From NCBI GenBank assembly GCA_949292025.1, contig CASEYC010000117.1, positions 1 to 64,000 of the forward strand: a DNA stretch of 64,000 nucleotides, written 5' to 3'. Both the position numbers and the translations under genes were made by a program. Under the pieces are notes generated by a model. The model made no database searches. It was not told where the DNA came from and saw nothing but the letters and a program-made list of their open reading frames with translations. The DNA is from an uncultured Bacteroides sp. (GTDB taxonomy: Bacteria; Bacteroidota; Bacteroidia; Bacteroidales; Bacteroidaceae). Numbering within the stretch: position 1 is the first letter of the stretch; each line of letters begins with the position of its first letter. Shown here one piece after another: positions 8,907 through 16,949 of this stretch.

Positions 8907-11324
8907 TCATTTGCCTAAATACACCCGCACCTTGCCATAGAACGCCCGGCCTGCCTTCTGGAGGCTGAAGTTGTCATACAGCTTCTCGTCCGTCAGATTC
9001 CTGCACTCCAGGGAAAGGTTATAGCGACCGTTCTTCAGGGAGTAGCCCAAGGTGAGGCTGTGCGACAACTGGTCGGGCACGCGGCTCTTGGTCGTGGGGT
9101 CGCCCAGGTGCTCCCAATAGAGGGGAAACTCATGCTGGTAGAAGCCGTCGTAGGTCAGCGTCAGGACATTGCCCTCTGCAAAGAGGTCGTGCCACGTCAG
9201 CGAGGCATCAAAGTTGGCGTAGGTATAGGGCTGGTTGGGGATGCGCTGGTTGTAGGTCATGCTCTCCTGCTGGGTGTTGCCTGCCAGGTAACACTCGGCA
9301 TCGCGGGCATTGAGGTTGTTGAACGTGCCGCCCAGGCTGAGCCAACGCCCGTAGCTATACCTTGCGGAGAGGTTGAAGCCTTTGGTCTTAACACGCCCGT
9401 GGTTCTCGTAGATGCCGAAGCTGGTGCCGCCCACCGCGTCGAGGCTGCGCTTGATGTAGTCCTTCGTGTCGCGGTAGATGTAGCTGCCCTCCACGTAGAG
9501 GCCGTGGCGTCCGAACTGGCGGGTGTAACTCAGGGTGAGGTTGATGTTGTGGCTGTTCTCCGGGCGGAGGTCTGTGCGCCCGGCTTCCAGGTCCTCGTCG
9601 CCAAAAAGCTCGTCGGTGGTGGGCAGGCGGTAGGCTTTCTCGTAGGACAGTTTCGCTTGCAGGCCGTCCAGGATGAACCACGTGCCCGCCGCGCCATAGC
9701 CGAAGGAGCTGACGTGCTTGGACATGTTGACGTAGCTGCCCACGCCGTCGGGACTCTCGGAGACGGGGCCGCGGTTGTACTGGTTGTAGTACTTGCCGAA
9801 GGCGGAGAGGTTCCACCGCTCGGAGGGCATCAGGCGGTAGGACAGGCCGGTGATGTTCTTGCGCGTCACCTTGGGGATGTCGAAGCTGGTTATCTTCGAG
9901 GCACCGCCACTGTAGGAGACGGTGGTACGTTCGAAGGTGCTGAGCACGTGGTTCAACGTAAAGGCATGGACGCGCCCGATGCGGTAGTTCACGGTCAGCG
10001 TGGCATTCCAATTCTTGTTGGTCGATTCGTTGTCCTGGTAGGATTGCTCGCCGGGGCTGGTCAGGGGCTTGCGCTGTCCCAGCCAGTTGTACTTCCACGA
10101 AGCGGTGTCGATGTTCTGCGTCAGGTTGTGGTTATAATTGGCGGCGAGGACCAGGTCGAGGCCCTTGGTCAGGAGGTCGCGCTTGCTGTACTCCAGCGAA
10201 GGGACGAAGGAATGTCCCTTGCGGTGCTTCTGCCCGAAGACGATGTATTGGTAGACGCCGGTCTGTATTTCCTTATAATAATTGGACCAGGTGAAGCCCA
10301 GCATCAGGCGGTCGGCCCACGGCTTGCCCGTCACGCCCAGCTTGCCAATCACTGCCTCGTTGTGGAAACGGTCGTTGAAACGCTTGACGTGATAAATCTT
10401 GCTGGGGTCGGTATTCTCCGTGATGCCGTCGTCGCCGAACTCGGTGATGTAGTTGTCGATGTAATAGTCATTGTCCGACAGGTTTTGGAAGGCGTTGACC
10501 TCATACGTGAACCCATTCTTCAGCGTCTGGCCGAAGCGGGCGTAGGACTTGTGGGTGTTGAAGGAGCCATACGAATAGGATGCATCCAGGTGCCATCCCT
10601 CGCGCTGCTTGGCAGTGACGATGTTGACCACGCCGCCCAGCGCGTCCGTGCCGAAGCCCACGGGCACCACGCCTTTGTAGACCTCGATGCGCTCGGCATA
10701 GTTCACCGGCAGGTTGTTGAGGTCCAGTGCCTGCCCCGCCCCCTCCTGCGGCACACCGTCGATGAAGACCTTGACATGGCGGCCACTAAAGCCGTCCAGC
10801 ATCAGCTGCATGTCCGAGCCCATGCCGCCGCTCTCGCGCAGTTTCACGCCTGGCGCCTTGGCCAGCGCGTCGCCCAGGGTCTTGGCAGAGTTGTGCAGCT
10901 CGGTGGCATCCACGGCCACGGCATTGTAGGCGGAACGCTTCACGCGGCCCACGCCGGAAGCGGTGACCACCACCTCGTCCAGCTGGCGATGTTCGGGACG
11001 GAGGGTGAAGTCTTGCACGAAGCCCTCGCCGCGGCGCAGGGTGATTTCTTTTTCTATCGTCTCATAGCCGATGGCAGAAACCATCAAGGTGTACGCTCCA
11101 GCCGGGGCATGGAAACGATAGCGGCCCTCGGTATCAACGTAGGAGCCGTGCGAAGTTCCCTTCAAATAGACACTGGCAAAGTCTATGGTTTCGTGGTCGG
11201 TGGAAGTAATGCGGCCGCTCAGTTCGACGCCGTGGGGGCGATGGTGGCCGCGGCGATGCTGGGCCTGTGCCCCGAAGGCTGTCAAGAGCAGTAGCAGGAA
11301 AGGCAGGAAAATCTTTGTATTCAT
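8907..11324 (-). CDS. TonB-dependent outer-membrane receptor (iron-type)
   Basis: 805 residues. Signal peptide ending FGAQAQ, then a His-rich stretch, a carboxypeptidase-regulatory-like beta domain (about 32-115), a plug domain with LDEVVVTASG (TonB-box-like) and VKVFIDGVPQEGAG, and a 22-strand barrel ending in the aromatic-basic outer-membrane signal YGKVRVYLGK. The start at 11324 follows from the promoter at 11357-11364. Downstream DUF4374 and PepSY genes suggest siderophore or haem uptake. The His-rich segment HRRGHHRPH could bind metal. Confidence 0.9.
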   Translation of the reverse strand: MNTKIFLPFLLLLLTAFGAQAQHRRGHHRPHGVELSGRITSTDHETIDFASVYLKGTSHGSYVDTEGRYRFHAPAGAYTLMVSAIGYETIEKEITLRRGEGFVQDFTLRPEHRQLDEVVVTASGVGRVKRSAYNAVAVDATELHNSAKTLGDALAKAPGVKLRESGGMGSDMQLMLDGFSGRHVKVFIDGVPQEGAGQALDLNNLPVNYAERIEVYKGVVPVGFGTDALGGVVNIVTAKQREGWHLDASYSYGSFNTHKSYARFGQTLKNGFTYEVNAFQNLSDNDYYIDNYITEFGDDGITENTDPSKIYHVKRFNDRFHNEAVIGKLGVTGKPWADRLMLGFTWSNYYKEIQTGVYQYIVFGQKHRKGHSFVPSLEYSKRDLLTKGLDLVLAANYNHNLTQNIDTASWKYNWLGQRKPLTSPGEQSYQDNESTNKNWNATLTVNYRIGRVHAFTLNHVLSTFERTTVSYSGGASKITSFDIPKVTRKNITGLSYRLMPSERWNLSAFGKYYNQYNRGPVSESPDGVGSYVNMSKHVSSFGYGAAGTWFILDGLQAKLSYEKAYRLPTTDELFGDEDLEAGRTDLRPENSHNINLTLSYTRQFGRHGLYVEGSYIYRDTKDYIKRSLDAVGGTSFGIYENHGRVKTKGFNLSARYSYGRWLSLGGTFNNLNARDAECYLAGNTQQESMTYNQRIPNQPYTYANFDASLTWHDLFAEGNVLTLTYDGFYQHEFPLYWEHLGDPTTKSRVPDQLSHSLTLGYSLKNGRYNLSLECRNLTDEKLYDNFSLQKAGRAFYGKVRVYLGK

Positions 11325-11356
11325 ATCTATAGTCAGTGTATCAAACATTTGCACTG

Positions 11357-11364
11357 CAAAGGTA
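11357..11364 (-). promoter_or_regulatory. Bacteroidales -7 element (TACCTTTG) of the receptor operon
   Basis: The reverse complement reads TACCTTTG, about 33 bp upstream of the receptor ATG at 11324. An inverted repeat lies further upstream at 11401-11446. Confidence 0.6.
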
Positions 11365-11400
11365 CGACACACCTGCCCTATCCCGCAATCGCTTTTTCTC

Positions 11401-11446
11401 GGTATATTGCGCCACCTTGTCCGCCCGGAACCTACGGCGCAATACC
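11401..11446. promoter_or_regulatory. Inverted repeat upstream of receptor operon
   Basis: GGTATATTGCGCC (11401-11413) pairs with GGCGCAATACC (11436-11446). It sits about 40-90 bp upstream of the receptor's -7 element and 87 bp beyond the metH stop. It could be an operator or an RNA hairpin; no T-run follows. Confidence 0.5.
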
Positions 11447-11533
11447 TATCTGTGGGGATAATTTCTAAAAAACACTAAACACGACTGTGCTTATGACAAA
11501 AGCCTGAGAGAGATAAAGTATTGCAGCCCCTCC

Positions 11534-14263
11534 TCAGGAAAATAGCTTGAGTTGATTGTTGCGGGCCTCTTCCAAGGAAAGCAGGTTCTTCTGCTTCTGC
11601 GCGTTCTCTGCGCGAAGCCGGGTGTATTCCTCATCCAGTTCCTTCGCCAAAGCCTCGCGTTGGACGGGATTCATCAGTCGGGAAGCCACTCCGGCATTTT
11701 GGGAAGCATCCCGCAAATGAACGACCACGCCATGATAGGCAGGAGCTATCTTCAAGGCCGTATGCAGACGGGATGTGGTGGCGCCCCCTATCATCAAAGG
11801 AATGTCCAAACCGGCCTTCTCCATTTCAGAAGCCACATGCGCCATTTCTTCCAAGGAAGGGGTGATAAGACCGCTCAACCCTATCATATCCACCTTCTCC
11901 TTGATGGCACGCTCCACAATGGTTTCTGCCGGCACCATCACGCCCAAGTCAATAATCTCGTAGCCGTTGCAAGCCATGACCACGGAGACGATGTTCTTGC
12001 CGATGTCATGCACGTCCCCTTTCACCGTAGCCAGCAAGACGCGTCCGGCAGAAACAGTTCCTTCCGATTTCTCCGATTCAATGACAGGTTGAAGGATGGA
12101 TACGGCTTTCTTCATTGTCCGTGCCGCCTTGACCACTTGGGGCAAGAACATCTTGCCGACACCAAACAAGTCTCCTACACGGTTCATGCCTGCCATCAAG
12201 GGTCCCTCAATGATGTCCACCGCTTTGGGATAGCCCCTCAGCGCCTCTGCCAAATCTTCTTCCAGATAATCCCCAATGCCTTTCACCAAGGCATATTGAA
12301 GACGCTCATCAAGGGAAGCTTTGCGCCAATCCGCTTGGTTTCCTTCCCCTCTGGCAGAAGCATCCTGAACATCATGCGCCACCTCCAAAAGCCGCTCGGC
12401 AGCATCGGGACGACGATTGAGCACCACATCCTCAATGCGCTCCAACAACTCCGAAGGTATATCCGTATAAAGGACAGACGAGGCAGGATTTACAATGCCC
12501 ATATCCATCCCTGCGGCTATGGCGTGATACAAAAACACGGCGTGCATCGCTTCACGCAAATAATTATTTCCCCGGAAAGAGAAAGAAAGGTTGCTCACTC
12601 CCCCACTGACGTGCGCACCGGACAAATGCTGGCGAATCCAAGCCGTCGCCCGAATGAAATCCACGGCATAATTGTCATGCTCGGGCATACCGGTGGCAAT
12701 GGCCAACACATTGGGGTCGAATATGATATCTTGCGGACGGAAACCCACCTTGTCCACCAACAGGCGATAAGCACGGGCACACACCTCAATGCGGCGTTCG
12801 TAGGTATTGGCTTGCCCTCGCTCGTCGAAAGCCATCACGACCACTGCTGCGCCATAACGATGTACGGCGCGGGCATGAGCCAAGAACTTGGTTTCTCCTT
12901 CTTTCAGGGAAAGGGAATTGACGATAGCTTTGCCTTGAAGGCATTTCAATCCGGCTTCTATCACTTGCCAGTCGGAAGAGTCTATCATCACGGGGACACG
13001 GGCAATATCAGGTTCGGAAGCTATGAGGTTCAAGAAATTCACCATCTCCCCACGGGCATCCAACAAACCATCGTCCATATTGATGTCTATGACTTGCGCC
13101 CCGTCCTCCACTTGTTTGCGGGCAATGCCCAAAGCTTCTTCGTATTTCTTTTCATTGATAAGTCGAAGGAACTTGCGCGAACCGGCCACATTGCACCGTT
13201 CACCCACGTTCACAAAGTTATTCTCCGGTTTCACCTCCAACAGGTCAAGACCTGAGAGCCAAAGCGTTTCCGGTTTCGGTGCGGGTTGATGCGGGATTAC
13301 TCCCTCGGACAGTCGGACAAAGCGGGCGATGTGCTCATCCGTGGTGCCGCAACATCCCCCCAGGATATTCACCAGACCTTCATCCAAAAACTCTTTCACC
13401 TCGGTAGCCATTTCGTCGGGCGTCTGTTCATATTGCCCCAGACTGTCGGGAAGGCCCGCGTTGGGGTAAGCACTGATATAATAAGGAGCATGGGCAGCCA
13501 ATTGCTCCAAATAAGGTTTCATCTGGCGGGCGCCGAAAGAACAATTCAATCCCACGGAAAAAATATCCGCGTGCTGCACCGACGCCAAGAAAGCGTCCAA
13601 GGTCTGCCCCGAAAGCGTCCGCCCGCTCTCGGACACAGTCACGGAAAGCATCAGCGGCACCCGACGTCCAGCACGCTCCATGGCTTCTTGCGCGGCAAAT
13701 ACAGCCGCCTTGGCATTGAGCGTATCAAAAATGGTTTCCACCAAAAGGGCATCCACGCCTCCCTCCAGCAAGGCAGACATCTGCTCGACATACGCATCGG
13801 ACAAGGCATCAAAAGTCAAAGAACGCAAAGCCGGATTGTCCACATCGGGACTCATGGAAAGGGTCTTGTTCGTGGGACCTACGGAACCAGCCACGTAACG
13901 GGGATGCTCAGATGTGGTAAATTCATCGGCCAAGCCACGGGCCAAACGTGCAGCGGCATAATTGATTTCACGCACGCAAGCCTCCGTATGGTAATCCGCC
14001 TGGCTGATGCGGTTGGCATTGAACGTATTGGTTTCTATAAGGTCTGCCCCTGCCGCAAGATACTTCCGGTGTATGTCTTCCACCACATCCGGACGGGTCA
14101 AGACCAAGAGGTCATTGTTGCCTCTCAAAGGCACAGGCGACTGAACAAAACGCTCACCACGGAAATCGGCTTCCGTCAAGCCATAGCGTTGAATCATCGT
14201 GCCCATGGCACCGTCTAAAATAAGAACACGCTCCTTTACAGATTGCTCCAATGTCTTTTTCAT
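11534..14263 (-). CDS. metH: Cobalamin-dependent methionine synthase without the activation domain
   Basis: 909 residues; transfers the methyl group of 5-methyl-THF to homocysteine through cobalamin. Homocysteine domain: LDGAMGTMIQ, zinc ligands in GLNCSFGAR and GGCCGTTDEH. Pterin domain: NVGERCNVAGSRKF, VIDINMDDG. B12 cap and Rossmann domains: KGDVHDIGKNIV (DxHxxG with the axial His), GLSGLITPS, IGGATTSRLH. It ends LSLEEARNNQLKLFS, where E. coli MetH (about 1,200 residues) continues into the AdoMet activation domain. It lies 15 bp after smpB. No cobalamin riboswitch is obvious. Confidence 0.94.
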   Translation of the reverse strand: MKKTLEQSVKERVLILDGAMGTMIQRYGLTEADFRGERFVQSPVPLRGNNDLLVLTRPDVVEDIHRKYLAAGADLIETNTFNANRISQADYHTEACVREINYAAARLARGLADEFTTSEHPRYVAGSVGPTNKTLSMSPDVDNPALRSLTFDALSDAYVEQMSALLEGGVDALLVETIFDTLNAKAAVFAAQEAMERAGRRVPLMLSVTVSESGRTLSGQTLDAFLASVQHADIFSVGLNCSFGARQMKPYLEQLAAHAPYYISAYPNAGLPDSLGQYEQTPDEMATEVKEFLDEGLVNILGGCCGTTDEHIARFVRLSEGVIPHQPAPKPETLWLSGLDLLEVKPENNFVNVGERCNVAGSRKFLRLINEKKYEEALGIARKQVEDGAQVIDINMDDGLLDARGEMVNFLNLIASEPDIARVPVMIDSSDWQVIEAGLKCLQGKAIVNSLSLKEGETKFLAHARAVHRYGAAVVVMAFDERGQANTYERRIEVCARAYRLLVDKVGFRPQDIIFDPNVLAIATGMPEHDNYAVDFIRATAWIRQHLSGAHVSGGVSNLSFSFRGNNYLREAMHAVFLYHAIAAGMDMGIVNPASSVLYTDIPSELLERIEDVVLNRRPDAAERLLEVAHDVQDASARGEGNQADWRKASLDERLQYALVKGIGDYLEEDLAEALRGYPKAVDIIEGPLMAGMNRVGDLFGVGKMFLPQVVKAARTMKKAVSILQPVIESEKSEGTVSAGRVLLATVKGDVHDIGKNIVSVVMACNGYEIIDLGVMVPAETIVERAIKEKVDMIGLSGLITPSLEEMAHVASEMEKAGLDIPLMIGGATTSRLHTALKIAPAYHGVVVHLRDASQNAGVASRLMNPVQREALAKELDEEYTRLRAENAQKQKNLLSLEEARNNQLKLFS

Positions 14264-14278
14264 GCCACCGTCCTTTCA

Positions 14279-14731
14279 CTACTTCTTGAACATTCTTGCC
14301 ATTTCACGCTTGTCGTCCTTCTCGCGGAGCGACTGGCGCTTGTCATATTGCTTCTTGCCCTTGGCCAAGGCCACCACTACCTTGGCAAGCCCCTTCTCAT
14401 TGATAAAAAGACGGACAGGCACAATGGTGAATCCCGGATCGCGCGACGTGCGAAGCAACTTGTCCAACTCCTTCTTGGTGAGCAACAGTTTGCGGTCGCG
14501 CCGGGCGGAGTGGTTGTTGTACGAACCGTAGAAATACTCGGCCACGTGCATGTTCTTCACCCAAAGTTCCCCGTTGGAGAAGAAGCAAAAGGTGTCCACC
14601 AAGCTGGCCTTGCCTTGGCGGATGGACTTGATTTCGGTGCCCGTCAAGACAATGCCCGCCGTATAGGTGTCCAGCAATTCATAGTCGAACGTGGCGCGCT
14701 TGTTCTTTATGTTTATAGCAGGTTGCTTCAT
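14279..14731 (-). CDS. smpB: SsrA-binding protein
   Basis: 150 residues, normal length. Binds tmRNA and brings it to stalled ribosomes in trans-translation. Seen: [21 protein letters not shown] with [13 protein letters not shown], the OB-fold core, [20 protein letters not shown], and the basic C-terminal tail ([18 protein letters not shown]) that enters the decoding centre. It is in a minus-strand operon, 8 bp after the Yip1-like gene and 15 bp before metH. Confidence 0.96.
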   Translation of the reverse strand: MKQPAINIKNKRATFDYELLDTYTAGIVLTGTEIKSIRQGKASLVDTFCFFSNGELWVKNMHVAEYFYGSYNNHSARRDRKLLLTKKELDKLLRTSRDPGFTIVPVRLFINEKGLAKVVVALAKGKKQYDKRQSLREKDDKREMARMFKK

Positions 14732-14739
14732 TTTCTCAT

Positions 14740-15324
14740 TTAATTTAATAGGATTGTCAATTCATTGAACACCCACTCTATCAGCATCGGGCATCCCAAA
14801 AGCAACACGAAGGCAACCAGCGTGAAGCGCAAACGATTGCTTTCGTCTATTTCCAACAACACCCGGCTGCCTTCCCACACTACATACAAGGTGTAAAACT
14901 GAAGGAGCAAGGCGATAATCTGAAACTCGGGCAAGATGCCCAACACAACCTTCAGCAGGAAAACCACCACCAAGGCATAACCGGCAAATTGCCAAGCCAA
15001 GGGAAGGTCATTCTTTGCACGAAGGAAACGGGTGCAGAACTCGTTCAACAGATAAGCTGCCAAAAAATATCCACCAAAGAGGGAGACCGCCACCGCGCAA
15101 CACCGCGTCATGGCATATTGGAAACTCAACGGCCCATCCCATCCGTTCGTCCACAACGAACCGATGAGCACGGACAAGCCGCACAAACCAATCATGGGAT
15201 AGACGAAAGCCGTGAAGACCTGCCGCCTATCCCCCTGCAAACGAATTTCCTCCCAGGCACGGGCCGGGGAGGAAATCAGCAACATTGTGATATGTAATAT
15301 ATTCTTATAATCCAAAACATTCAT
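14740..15324 (-). CDS. Yip1-family-like membrane protein
   Basis: 194 residues with about five transmembrane helices and an N-terminal [19 protein letters not shown] segment typical of bacterial Yip1/DUF1282 proteins. Function unknown. The ATG at 15324 overlaps the stop of the upstream lipoprotein gene by one base (TGATG), indicating translational coupling; the in-frame TTG at 15327 is a less likely start. It is followed closely by smpB. Confidence 0.75.
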   Translation of the reverse strand: MNVLDYKNILHITMLLISSPARAWEEIRLQGDRRQVFTAFVYPMIGLCGLSVLIGSLWTNGWDGPLSFQYAMTRCCAVAVSLFGGYFLAAYLLNEFCTRFLRAKNDLPLAWQFAGYALVVVFLLKVVLGILPEFQIIALLLQFYTLYVVWEGSRVLLEIDESNRLRFTLVAFVLLLGCPMLIEWVFNELTILLN

Positions 15325-16214
15325 CAATTACTATAATCAGCAGCGTATTCTTCATAGGACAATACCGGATAAACTTGGTCATGCTTGGTCTGCTGATCAT
15401 CCAATTTAGTGTTATAGGAATTTTCGTCCACTACCAAATTCACAGCCGAAGGTTGCATCCCTCCCCATGCACTCAATATATTGCCATTCAACCGATAGGA
15501 ATGGAAGAAAACACCCAAGCCGTAATAGTAGGTGATATCAGATGACTTATATTGAGCAGAAAACTCTTCCACGCCAAGTACGCGATAATTCACATGCAGG
15601 CGCAATATACCGTTTGCCTTATCAGCTTGCGTAGCCACGTCATCAGGATAGTATACCAAAGACACGCTGAAAGATGTAGCCTGTGAATTCAACGGACAAT
15701 AGTACTGCACAGGTACGATAATTTCAGTATGATTATTGTCGAAGAAATAAGGCTTGTATGTATAGCCGTTTATTTGAGGATTAATGGAGATGATTGGATG
15801 CGTGGCCACAGAGTCGTTTGCAGAACCTACCGCGCCACCATTTACCACCAACGTGGGCGCATCCAAGGGGTAAATACTGGTCAAGGTCACACCATCATAC
15901 TCCGTGGCATCCGTCGGGAATTGCATCAAATCCGGATTCCACGTATAATCAATTGCCACCACTTGTCCGTTCAGATGGGACATAGAAAAACCGGCATTAT
16001 TGTTTTCTATGGCATTAATGGAAGATTCGGTCGGCGTGATAAGTATGGGGGTTTCGCCAGGTGTGCGGAAACTGGTGAAATAGCTACTGTACACCTTCGC
16101 AACAACACCAAATCGTCCATCCATAGGTTCGCCCTCATCGCCCAAGCAGGAGGTCATCGTCATGCCCATCAGCAATCCCAAAGCAAGCGTCAAAAATTTA
16201 AAACGTTGTTTCAT
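15324..16214 (-). CDS. Lipoprotein, possibly NigD-like
   Basis: 296 residues with a lipoprotein signal peptide (MTMTSCLGDEGEP, Cys at about 23). The rest is beta-rich, without catalytic motifs that I can see. The arrangement, a short acidic linker, an N-terminal beta domain and a C-terminal beta-sandwich-like region (YYGLGVFFHSYRL), resembles the NigD-like family of Bacteroidales, but that assignment is from memory. It heads an operon with a Yip1-like protein, smpB and metH. Confidence 0.6.
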   Translation of the reverse strand: MKQRFKFLTLALGLLMGMTMTSCLGDEGEPMDGRFGVVAKVYSSYFTSFRTPGETPILITPTESSINAIENNNAGFSMSHLNGQVVAIDYTWNPDLMQFPTDATEYDGVTLTSIYPLDAPTLVVNGGAVGSANDSVATHPIISINPQINGYTYKPYFFDNNHTEIIVPVQYYCPLNSQATSFSVSLVYYPDDVATQADKANGILRLHVNYRVLGVEEFSAQYKSSDITYYYGLGVFFHSYRLNGNILSAWGGMQPSAVNLVVDENSYNTKLDDQQTKHDQVYPVLSYEEYAADYSN

Positions 16215-16242
16215 TGTTTTCTTTTCTTTTTTAATCAGTTTG

Positions 16243-16250
16243 CAAAATTA
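16243..16250 (-). promoter_or_regulatory. Bacteroidales -7 element (TAATTTTG)
   Basis: The reverse complement reads TAATTTTG, 29 bp upstream of the lipoprotein start at 16214, the first gene of the smpB-metH operon. Confidence 0.6.
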
Positions 16251-16321
16251 GATAATTATTTCGCTTAGGAAATGCCACACATGGCGGAATACTGCACGCA
16301 GGCTTCCTATTTAACACATTT

Positions 16322-16834
16322 TCAGTTTTCAATCGCAGCAAACAGCTCCAAATGCCCATCCACATAATGCGCCACTTGTGCCGTCCACTCCTCCTCGTTT
16401 TCCAAAAACCGGTCTTCCAAATCGTCGAAAGCCTCGTATTGTTCGTACATCGCCATGAACTCCTCGTCCGTGCGCTCACGCTCCAAATCCTCACGGTGGG
16501 CGTCATACACCTTGCGTGCGGCATAGAGCACCTTGGCGAGCTCGTCCAAGCCCCAATCGCGCAACGCACGCGCCATAGGGTTATGGAAAATATAGGGTCC
16601 CCACCCGTTTTGGATAAGCTGGCAAAAGCCTCCTTCCATCAGCTCGTCGCGCAAGATGGTGTAAGCCAAGAGCGTGTGTTGCGAGGCATTGAGCAGGGGC
16701 ATCGCTTCGGCAGTCAACGCGCCTCCCATGGCGTGGTAATAAGCATCCGTAAACACATGCAAGAAAGCGTCCATCCCCTCGGATGCGGCACGGCGCAAGG
16801 CTTCATCGGTGACTTTTATCTGATTTGCTTCCAT
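16322..16834 (-). CDS. DMP19-family protein
   Basis: 170 residues, mostly helical. The segment GGFCQLIQNGWGPYIFHNP followed by ALRDWGLDELAKVL is the core of the DMP19/DUF4375 family, named after a DNA-mimic protein of Neisseria. The protein is acidic, with an especially acidic C-terminal third (YEAFDDLEDRFLENEEEW), consistent with DNA mimicry, but a role in this organism is unproven. It is monocistronic with its own promoter. Confidence 0.8.
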   Translation of the reverse strand: MEANQIKVTDEALRRAASEGMDAFLHVFTDAYYHAMGGALTAEAMPLLNASQHTLLAYTILRDELMEGGFCQLIQNGWGPYIFHNPMARALRDWGLDELAKVLYAARKVYDAHREDLERERTDEEFMAMYEQYEAFDDLEDRFLENEEEWTAQVAHYVDGHLELFAAIEN

Positions 16835-16862
16835 TTTCCAATCGAACGAATGAATAACCGCG

Positions 16863-16870
16863 CAAAGGTA
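16863..16870 (-). promoter_or_regulatory. Bacteroidales -7 element (TACCTTTG)
   Basis: The reverse complement reads TACCTTTG, 29 bp upstream of the DMP19-family start at 16834. Confidence 0.65.
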
Positions 16871-16900
16871 CGAAAATTATCTGAATCTGCAATTATATTC

Positions 16901-16932
16901 AGGCGCGGATTGCGCACGCAACCCGCGCCTAA
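16901..16932. repeat. CGCGGATT-type inverted repeat, copy 2 (short)
   Basis: AGGCGCGG and CCGCGCCT enclose ATTGCGCACGCAAC, itself nearly palindromic (TTGCG CA CGCAA). A shortened member of the family at 3636. It lies between the carboxyltransferase stop and the DMP19 promoter and could act as a terminator without a strong U-tract. Confidence 0.75.
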
Positions 16933-16949
16933 AATTCCACCAAGCCAAG

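Noticed and set aside
9060..11294. A 744-codon plus-strand frame
   Set aside because: Antisense to the TonB receptor gene, low-complexity Val/Gly/His-rich translation, no promoter.
11400..11534. metH truncated by frameshift or assembly break
   Set aside because: The bases after the stop do not encode an activation domain in any frame, and the C-terminal sequence looks like a natural end.
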